A stretch of DNA of 6,628 nucleotides from an uncultured bacterium (GTDB lineage: Bacteria > Cyanobacteriota > Vampirovibrionia > Gastranaerophilales > Gastranaerophilaceae), in contig OMVC01000196.1 of assembly GCA_900314375.1 (NCBI GenBank), positions 1 through 6,628 on the forward strand, given 5' to 3'. Below the pieces are notes generated by a model. That model ran no database searches. It saw nothing but the letters and a program-made list of their open reading frames with translations, and was not told the DNA's origin. Shown piece after piece: positions 5,161 to 6,628 of this stretch. The translations under genes and the position numbers were made by a program. Within the stretch, counting starts at the first letter, position 1. The number at the start of each line of letters is the position of its first letter.

Positions 5161-5180
5161 CAAAATCGGTTAACTATGCT

Positions 5181-5209
5181 ATTATATAAGATTTTGGGCA
5201 AAATTGCAA
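5181..5209 (-). promoter_or_regulatory. Sigma70-type promoter for the 63-aa gene
   Basis: On the minus strand, TTGCAA (5204-5209, 4 of 6) and a perfect TATAAT (5181-5186) are separated by exactly 17 bases. Transcription would start near 5174. The -35 box begins only nine bases after the stop of the preceding gene. Confidence 0.7.
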
Positions 5210-5218
5210 GAGTTGTTT

Positions 5219-5461
5219 TTATTTATATATGTTATTTTGATAATAACTTATAATTTCAGATAATTGAGCCTTCGGGGATAAAATTTGCCATAAATGAATA
5301 CGATTTACCCAAAAATCAGAGCATAAAGGATTATTTTTTTCGTGTTCATCTACTGTCAGGTTTTCCGCAATATCAGGCACACTTGCAACATCATCCCAAT
5401 CCGATGACATTTTATTTACATTGTCATTTATGTTATTGTTTATTATTTTAAAGATTTTCAT
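5219..5461 (-). CDS. Hypothetical protein overlapping the end of hisS, 80 aa
   Basis: The frame starts MKIFKIINNNINDNVNK, an Asn-rich segment. It continues with an acidic part (SSDWDDVASVPDIAENL), then FWVNRIHLWQIL and a C-terminal helix-like ISYYQNNIYK. No family is recognised, and no signal peptide or membrane segment is evident. The ATG at 5461 lies inside the last codons of hisS and overlaps it by 14 bases in another frame, which suggests translation coupled to hisS. Alternative starts are ATG 5485 (88 aa, deeper overlap) and ATG 5410 (63 aa, no overlap). None has a clear ribosome binding site, so the start is uncertain. No terminator separates it from hisS, and none is evident after it. 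Confidence 0.65.
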   Translation of the reverse strand: MKIFKIINNNINDNVNKMSSDWDDVASVPDIAENLTVDEHEKNNPLCSDFWVNRIHLWQILSPKAQLSEIISYYQNNIYK

Positions 5462-6628
5462 TGGGTATATTCTTAAAACATTCATGGCGATTTAGGGTAG
5501 ATTGTTGACCTGTTTTAAGATTTTTTATTGAAACTTGGTTATTTGCAATCTCATCTTCGCCTAGTATAAGTGCATAATTTGCAACTTTTGAAGCTTTTTC
5601 AAGTTGTTTTGTAAATTTTTTATTTGTCAAATCAAGCTCTATATTTAAACCTTGTGAACGCAACTCTTGGGCAAATTTGAAGGCTTCTTGAATGTTATTT
5701 GAAACAATATAACCGTCAAGTTTTTGCGGTTCTTTTTCTTCTAATAATGATATTAATCTTTCCATGCCCATAGCAAAACCGATTGCAGGGGTTGGTTCTC
5801 CGCCAAGTTGTTCTACAAGATTGTCATATCTTCCGCCGCCGCATACAGCATTTTGTGAGCCTAAATTGTTTGATTTAATTTCAAATACCGTTCTTGTATA
5901 ATAATCAAGACCTCTGACAAGAAGCTTGTTTTCGCTATATTTTACATTCATTTTATCAAGATATAATTTCAATTCATCATAATGTTCATGACATTCGTCG
6001 CAAAGAAAATCAGACATAATAACTTCTTGAATTTCTTTTTTTGCATATATTTCTTGACATTCAGGAACTTTGCAATCAAGCAGCCTTAACGGATTTTTAT
6101 CAAAACGGGTTTGGCAATCTTCACACAAATCTTTTAAATAAGGCTTTATGACGGATTTTAGTTTTTCTTTAAATTCTGCACGGCATTTTGGGCATCCTAA
6201 AGAATTTATTTCTACTGACAAATCATTCAAACCGATTGATTTTAAGAAATCTTCCGCCATTAAAATTACTTCAGCATCAGCAGAAGGTTGTTTGATACCA
6301 AACATTTCAACTCCGACTTGGTGAAACTGTCTTTGACGGCCTGCTTGAGGTCTTTCGTAACGGAACATCGGACCTTCATACCATAATTTTACGGGTGCAG
6401 ATAATCTTGACATACCGTTTTCTATGTATGAACGTACAACACCTGCTGTGTTTTCGGGACGCAAAGTAATTGAGCGTTCACTTTTTTCAAAGGTGTACAT
6501 TTCTTTATTTACAATATCGGTTGTATCTCCGACTCCGCGCGAAAATAAATCTGTTGTTTCAATAATCGGGGTGCGTATTTCTTTAAAACCGTATCGAGAA
6601 AATATATCTTTTGCGTTTTTCTCTACAA
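5448..6628 (-). CDS. hisS: Histidyl-tRNA synthetase, N-terminus beyond the window
   Basis: HisRS joins histidine to tRNA-His in the cytoplasm using ATP. The frame stays open to the window edge: upstream of the first visible ATG (6500) it reads RYGFKEIRTPI, then LFSRGVGDTTDIV, which is motif 1 and the strand after it. The gene is therefore partial, with 392 visible residues and perhaps 25-35 missing. Numbered from the visible fragment, motif 2 with its arginines (FRYERPQAGRQRQFHQ) is at about 88-103, the histidine-binding LVRGLDYYTR at about 236-245, and motif 3 (GFAMGMERL) at about 283-291. The C-terminal anticodon-binding domain follows from about 304. The insertion domain carries Cys pairs CPKC, CEDC, CKVPEC and CDEC (145-212), suggesting bound zinc. 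It overlaps the downstream 80-aa gene by 14 bases. Confidence 0.97.
   Translation of the reverse strand, partial: VEKNAKDIFSRYGFKEIRTPIIETTDLFSRGVGDTTDIVNKEMYTFEKSERSITLRPENTAGVVRSYIENGMSRLSAPVKLWYEGPMFRYERPQAGRQRQFHQVGVEMFGIKQPSADAEVILMAEDFLKSIGLNDLSVEINSLGCPKCRAEFKEKLKSVIKPYLKDLCEDCQTRFDKNPLRLLDCKVPECQEIYAKKEIQEVIMSDFLCDECHEHYDELKLYLDKMNVKYSENKLLVRGLDYYTRTVFEIKSNNLGSQNAVCGGGRYDNLVEQLGGEPTPAIGFAMGMERLISLLEEKEPQKLDGYIVSNNIQEAFKFAQELRSQGLNIELDLTNKKFTKQLEKASKVANYALILGEDEIANNQVSIKNLKTGQQSTLNRHECFKNIPNENL

Noticed and set aside
5149..5163. Longer 63-aa gene starting at TTG 5163
   Set aside because: The extra codons contain the AAGGGG ribosome binding site that serves the ATG at 5148.

Overview
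The window is AT-rich bacterial chromosomal DNA. It holds seven protein-coding genes that I accept, about 800 bases of non-coding repeat-dense DNA at the left end, and the incomplete 5' part of hisS running off the right end. The AT richness, AAGGAG-type ribosome binding sites, sigma70-like promoters and the proteins seen (a class V aminotransferase, a membrane-anchored metallophosphoesterase, DUF805 and NWGA/KGNEWA membrane proteins) point to a bacterium, possibly an uncultured gut lineage such as Gastranaerophilales/Melainabacteria. That placement is an impression from general resemblance and is not shown by any single marker here.

Layout. Bases 1-651 are non-coding and are bounded by imperfect inverted repeats about 37 bp long. 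Between them lie nested palindromes, small tandem repeats and an inverted pair of a 38-bp TGTCATT-type repeat. Bases 652-802 lead into a plus-strand two-gene operon (803-1186 and 1199-2467). It encodes a 127-aa membrane protein and a 422-aa protein that fuses a DUF805-like domain to a second copy of the domain found in the first gene, followed by an unrecognised soluble tail. Every other gene is on the minus strand: a YkuE-type metallophosphoesterase (2508-3308), a small acidic ORF of 43 or 51 aa with its own good promoter (3536-3667), a PLP-dependent alanine/serine-glyoxylate-type aminotransferase (3745-4833), a 63-aa unknown protein with a promoter, ribosome binding site and terminator (4957-5148), an 80-aa unknown protein overlapping the end of hisS (5219-5461), and hisS itself (5448 to beyond 6628).

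How the genes relate. The two plus-strand genes are probably co-transcribed and may work together in the membrane. hisS and the overlapping 80-aa gene are probably one transcript. The 63-aa gene is a self-contained unit. The aminotransferase follows a strong bidirectional terminator, so it needs its own promoter; a candidate -10 ends six bases before its ATG and would give a leaderless message. The metallophosphoesterase converges on the plus-strand operon across a short gap that holds a hairpin. I found no defence system, CRISPR array, tRNA, rRNA or transposase. The most unusual parts are the repeat mosaic at the left, the domain-sharing membrane pair, and the small genes missing from a simple ORF view.
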